This document shows positions 15,019 to 17,682 of a stretch of 17,682 bases of DNA, piece after piece (positions within the stretch are counted from its first letter, which is position 1; each line of letters begins with the position of its first letter). The notes under the pieces were generated by a model. It did no database searches. It saw only the letters and a list, made by a program, of their open reading frames with translations, and had not been told where the DNA came from. The position numbers were made by a program, and so were the translations under genes. The DNA is taken from assembly GCA_964463355.1 (NCBI GenBank), contig CAYXBP010000029.1, forward strand, positions 1 to 17,682, written 5' to 3'. This DNA comes from Firm-04 sp964463355. Lineage in GTDB: Bacteria > Bacillota > Clostridia > Oscillospirales > Ruminococcaceae.

Positions 15019-15108
15019 TTCTGTACATTTCCGGACACTCGCCCAGAGAAAGTCAGGCAGTTTTTGAAGCGGCTGGAGAAAGAAGGGAGAAACAAAAGTG
15101 AACAGTAA
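15019..15108 (+). pseudogene. Possible remnant in frame after the 71-aa gene
   Basis: Directly after the TGA at 15016-15018 the same frame continues to a TAA at 15106-15108. It contains FPDTRPEKVRQFLKRLEKEG, which looks like real helical coding sequence. It may be the tail of a lost gene or a part cut off from the upstream protein by a nonsense change. It overlaps the start of the small membrane protein at 15098. Confidence 0.25.
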
Positions 15109-15268
15109 TGTTGCAGTTCGGCTGTTGCTTGCAGCCGGTGTGCTAATGCTGCTCTCCGGCTGTATCTTTGGCTTCACACAGCAATGGATTTATGCCGCGC
15201 TGGTGTGGATCGGTGCATTTGGTTGTTTGATTGCGGCTTTGAATTTCAAAAATCGGAAAGGTGAATAG
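15098..15268 (+). CDS. Small membrane protein (56 aa)
   Basis: A GTG start at 15098 with AAGGGAG at 15083-15089 opens a 56-codon frame ending at TAG 15266-15268. Two hydrophobic helices (about residues 5-24 and 29-48) are separated by FTQQW, and a basic tail NFKNRKGE follows, so both ends probably lie inside. A LLSGC sequence is present, but it lies inside the first helix and probably is not a lipobox. The function is unknown. It overlaps or abuts the acetyltransferase gene downstream and would be translated with it. Confidence 0.5.
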   Translation: MNSNVAVRLLLAAGVLMLLSGCIFGFTQQWIYAALVWIGAFGCLIAALNFKNRKGE

Positions 15269-15272
15269 AACG

Positions 15273-15791
15273 ATGCGAATGGAAACAAATCGGCTATTTC
15301 TACGGGAAATGACCCCGGATGATTTTTCTGCTCTCTACGAAGTCTTGGCAGACTCCGACATCATGCAGCACTATCCGTATACCTTTGATGAAAGCCGTGT
15401 GCGCCGCTGGATTGACCGAAATATAGAGCGGTACGAGACCGATGGCTTTGGCCTGTGGGCGGTATGCCTGAAAGAGAATGGTAAGATGATCGGTGATTGC
15501 GGTTTGACACTGCAAAATATCAACGGACAAATCAAGCCGGAGATTGGATATCACATTGCAAAAGCGCATCAGCACAGGGGCTATGCCAAAGAAGCGGCAC
15601 GCTCTGTTCGGGATTGGGCATTTGAAAACACCGATTTCGATATACTCTATTCCTATATGAAAGCGACGAATCTGCCGTCTATCGCTACAGCAAAGGCAAA
15701 TGGTATGTCATTCCTGGAGGAATATACCGACACCGAAGGGGAGCAAACGGTAGTGTATGAAATTGCACGTAATATTTGGAGAAAAATATGA
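15273..15791 (+). CDS. GNAT-family N-acetyltransferase (RimJ/RimL type)
   Basis: A 172-aa acetyltransferase of the Acetyltransf_3 group. The opening ETNRLFLREMTPDDF is the standard start of this family, GKMIGDCGL forms the central strand, and the acetyl-CoA loop is QHRGYAKEAAR. The C-terminal NLPSIATAKANGMSFLEEY is also typical. It would transfer acetyl from acetyl-CoA to an amine of a small molecule or a protein N-terminus; the substrate cannot be told. ATG 15273 or 15279 are both plausible, and a GTG at 15261 lies in the same frame inside the preceding gene. GGAAAGGTGA at 15255-15264 serves as ribosome site. It is probably cargo of the mobile region. Confidence 0.85.
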   Translation: MRMETNRLFLREMTPDDFSALYEVLADSDIMQHYPYTFDESRVRRWIDRNIERYETDGFGLWAVCLKENGKMIGDCGLTLQNINGQIKPEIGYHIAKAHQHRGYAKEAARSVRDWAFENTDFDILYSYMKATNLPSIATAKANGMSFLEEYTDTEGEQTVVYEIARNIWRKI

Positions 15792-15848
15792 ACATAGAAA
15801 AATTCCACTGGTTGAGTTGAAACCACGAAACACAATAGGAGGATCACC

Positions 15849-16406
15849 ATGAAATCACTTTCTACCATTCAAAGGCTTTCCAAGATCGGAAAGGTACTCA
15901 GTAAAATTGCATTCATCTTTTCGGTCATCGGCTTTTGCGGTTGCATTGCCGGACTGCTGAGCTTGAGCTTCGGCAACGGCAGTTTGATCAAAATTGGCGG
16001 CGTTTCCTTGCACGGGCTGATCAGCAGTGACTACGGCTACAACATCAAGAGCATTACCGCAGCCCTCTCCGGCTGGATGGTCATTTGTGCGGGGGAAGCT
16101 GTGCTTGCAAAGTTTGCGGAAGTTTACTTCAAAAATGAGCTGACAGCAGGAACGCCGTTTACACTTGCCGGGGCAAAAGAAATGCTGCGACTTGGTATTC
16201 TGACGCTTGCAATTCCTACTGGATGTGCAGTAATGGGTAGCATTGTCGAGGGGATTATCGTCGGTTTTATGAAGGTTGAACAGGCTGCGGCGATGGACTT
16301 GTATTTTGATAATGAATCGAGTATTGCTTTAGGTGTTATGTTTATTGTCATCTCGCTGCTTTGCCGCTACGGTGCGGAGCTCGTGGAAAAGGAAAAAACT
16401 GAATGA
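15849..16406 (+). CDS. DUF2975-like integral membrane protein
   Basis: A 185-aa protein with four hydrophobic segments: about residues 20-42, 72-88, 111-136 and 156-174. The ending SIALGVMFIVISLLCRYGAE followed by a charged tail resembles DUF2975 membrane proteins. Their genes are often followed by a small HTH regulator, which is not present here. The ribosome site is excellent (AGGAGGAT at 15837-15844). The stop overlaps the next gene's ATG (ATGA at 16403-16406), so the two are coupled. The function is unknown. Confidence 0.65.
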   Translation: MKSLSTIQRLSKIGKVLSKIAFIFSVIGFCGCIAGLLSLSFGNGSLIKIGGVSLHGLISSDYGYNIKSITAALSGWMVICAGEAVLAKFAEVYFKNELTAGTPFTLAGAKEMLRLGILTLAIPTGCAVMGSIVEGIIVGFMKVEQAAAMDLYFDNESSIALGVMFIVISLLCRYGAELVEKEKTE

Positions 16407-17431
16407 GCACATCGAAAGAGTATGAGCGTTTCGGGCGCGACATCCGCATGGATGAAAGCGGACGCTTTACCGATGAGGGCTACATCCGTAGCACCGGGGA
16501 TAGCTGGGACAGGCAGTTTGATGGTTCTCTGGATGACATTCCCGATGAATACCGCCTTTCCGGTGGAGGCAATGAGCCTGAGCGTGAAACCATTTCCGTG
16601 TTGATCGTCGAGCCGGGTAAAGAGCCGTACATGAAAGAAATTGACTCCGGTCTGGAGTCTTTACAGCATGAAGTGGGCGGCTATATTGAAGCGGTCTATC
16701 CCTTTGAAGAGCTGGTTGCCATTGTCTGCAACGAAGAGGCAAAGCTGGAAGGTCTGCCTCTCAACCGTGCGCTCCGTGACAGTGATGGCGAAATTTATGA
16801 CATTGTTGCCGGAACATTTATGGTGGTTGGTCTGACGGATGATAGTTTCGGTTCTCTGACACCGGAACTGGCTCAGAAGTTTACCGACCACTTCAAAGTA
16901 CCGGAAGCATTTGCAAAGCTGGGAGACAAAATCGTTGCAATTCCGATGATCTCCGAAGAACAGCAGAAGCAGAGCAAGGTTGAACAGAAGGATTTTGAGG
17001 TGAACATGGACACCTCCGGTCTGGCGGTTGCCGGTCATATCGGCACATGGCATACCATTGACCACATGGAGGTGGATGGTCACACCTTCTACCTCATGGA
17101 ACACGACACCCAAGGCGATGATGCGGCTTGTATCATTGTCGATGAAAAAGGACGGCTGACGCTGAACGAGGTCTATGACGGGTTTGACGATTTGACCGTT
17201 GGACTTCTGCATTTGGAACTGATGCCGGTTGACCGCTTGCCGGATGACAGCATCAGCGTGGATGAGTTGAAGGACTACGGCTACGCTTGGGGCGGTATGC
17301 TCCCTATGAGAGAAGATGCTGCCGCTGAGGTTATGAAGTCCTGCACGATATACCGGCTCTATGCGGACAATACCGAGGGCATGGTCATGGATGCCGCTGA
17401 GATTAAAGCCCATGCAGCAATTCGCTCATAA
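16403..17431 (+). CDS. DUF3846 domain protein, C-terminus replaced at an IS junction
   Basis: A 342-aa acidic, soluble protein. After a polar N-terminal stretch (1-60), ISVLIVEPGKEPYMKEIDSG to about residue 170 is a DUF3846 domain, typical of conjugative elements in Firmicutes. A second part, GTWHTIDHMEVDGHTFYLME and CIIVDEKGRLTLNEVYDGFD, resembles a domain of the large polyvalent proteins on such elements. The C-terminus YRLYADNTEGMVMDAAEIKA is normally followed by more conserved residues. Here it ends HAAIRS, encoded by DNA that on the other strand reads as transposase (about 17413-17431). The natural C-terminus is therefore probably lost. The function is unknown; plausible roles lie in element maintenance or host takeover. 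Confidence 0.75.
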   Translation: MSTSKEYERFGRDIRMDESGRFTDEGYIRSTGDSWDRQFDGSLDDIPDEYRLSGGGNEPERETISVLIVEPGKEPYMKEIDSGLESLQHEVGGYIEAVYPFEELVAIVCNEEAKLEGLPLNRALRDSDGEIYDIVAGTFMVVGLTDDSFGSLTPELAQKFTDHFKVPEAFAKLGDKIVAIPMISEEQQKQSKVEQKDFEVNMDTSGLAVAGHIGTWHTIDHMEVDGHTFYLMEHDTQGDDAACIIVDEKGRLTLNEVYDGFDDLTVGLLHLELMPVDRLPDDSISVDELKDYGYAWGGMLPMREDAAAEVMKSCTIYRLYADNTEGMVMDAAEIKAHAAIRS

Positions 17432-17682
17432 CGGTAACATCATGTTCGTTTGCCGGAGTTGCCTTTACCGTGTGGACAAGACCACTTTCTTCATCCACTC
17501 CGATATGTGCCTTATATCCAAAGTGCCATGTATTTCCCTTTTTAGCGGAACATGCTTCCAGATCACGCTTCTTTTCCTTGTTCTTTGTGGATGAAGGTGA
17601 TTCGATAAATGTAGAATTGACTGGGGTGAAGCTACCGTTTATCTCGGTGGTGTCAAAACAGTGGTCAATCTGTTCTGTGCCC
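17403..17682 (-). mobile_element. IS5-type transposase fragment, truncated
   Basis: Read on the minus strand from the window edge, an open frame carries KKGNTWHFGYKAHIGVDEES, GLVHTVKATPANEHDVT and then MSELLHG, typical of IS5/IS1182-group DDE transposases. The family continues well beyond HG with the segment holding the catalytic Glu (YREK signature). Here the frame leaves transposase sequence at about 17413 and stops at 17405-17403 inside the DUF3846 gene. The C-terminus is thus missing, and the N-terminus lies outside the window. No terminal inverted repeat is visible at the junction. It is inactive as it stands. Confidence 0.75.

Noticed and set aside
1..17682. CRISPR array, tRNA or rRNA genes
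   Set aside because: No regularly spaced repeats, cloverleaf-like sequences with CCA/T-loop motifs, or rRNA signatures were noticed on either strand.

Overview
The window looks like a chromosome segment from an anaerobic gut Firmicute of the Clostridia, most likely an Oscillospiraceae/Ruminococcus-type bacterium. This is inferred from the combination of a single-chain glycyl-tRNA synthetase, a carboxyspermidine-type polyamine operon, textbook sigma-A promoters (TTGACA-17-TATAAT) with AGGAGG-type ribosome sites, and fragments of Clostridia-type conjugative elements. No rRNA, tRNA or CRISPR array was seen.

Positions 1-7455 hold a divergent promoter at the left edge and then one long plus-strand polyamine operon. 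A perfect consensus promoter (219-247) is followed by a structured, untranslated leader of about 240 nt with attenuator-like, mutually exclusive hairpins. The genes are a PLP amino-acid decarboxylase (probably arginine decarboxylase), spermidine synthase (speE), a carboxy(nor)spermidine dehydrogenase (CASDH), carboxy(nor)spermidine decarboxylase (nspC), agmatine deiminase (aguA) and N-carbamoylputrescine amidase (aguB), ending at a terminator. Together they can take arginine to agmatine, N-carbamoylputrescine and putrescine. From putrescine they reach spermidine through carboxyspermidine, using aspartate semialdehyde. SpeE offers a second, AdoMet-dependent route, but no AdoMet decarboxylase is visible here.

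Positions 7580-11873 hold a two-gene unit, a membrane-anchored N-acetylmuramoyl-L-alanine amidase and an FkbH-like HAD/GNAT protein, and then glyQS with its own consensus promoter and a strong terminator.

From about 11880 to the right edge the character changes to an accessory, mosaic region. It contains an AT-rich stretch with decayed small genes (one with a frameshift in a poly-A run), an AAA_14/DUF4143 ATPase with its own promoter, and a serine-recombinase fragment lacking both ends. It continues with small conjugative-element-type hypothetical genes, a GNAT acetyltransferase, a DUF2975-like membrane protein and a DUF3846 protein. The last of these runs into a truncated, oppositely oriented IS5-type transposase at about 17413. 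Functions here are mostly unknown, and the junctions suggest repeated insertion and deletion downstream of glyQS.
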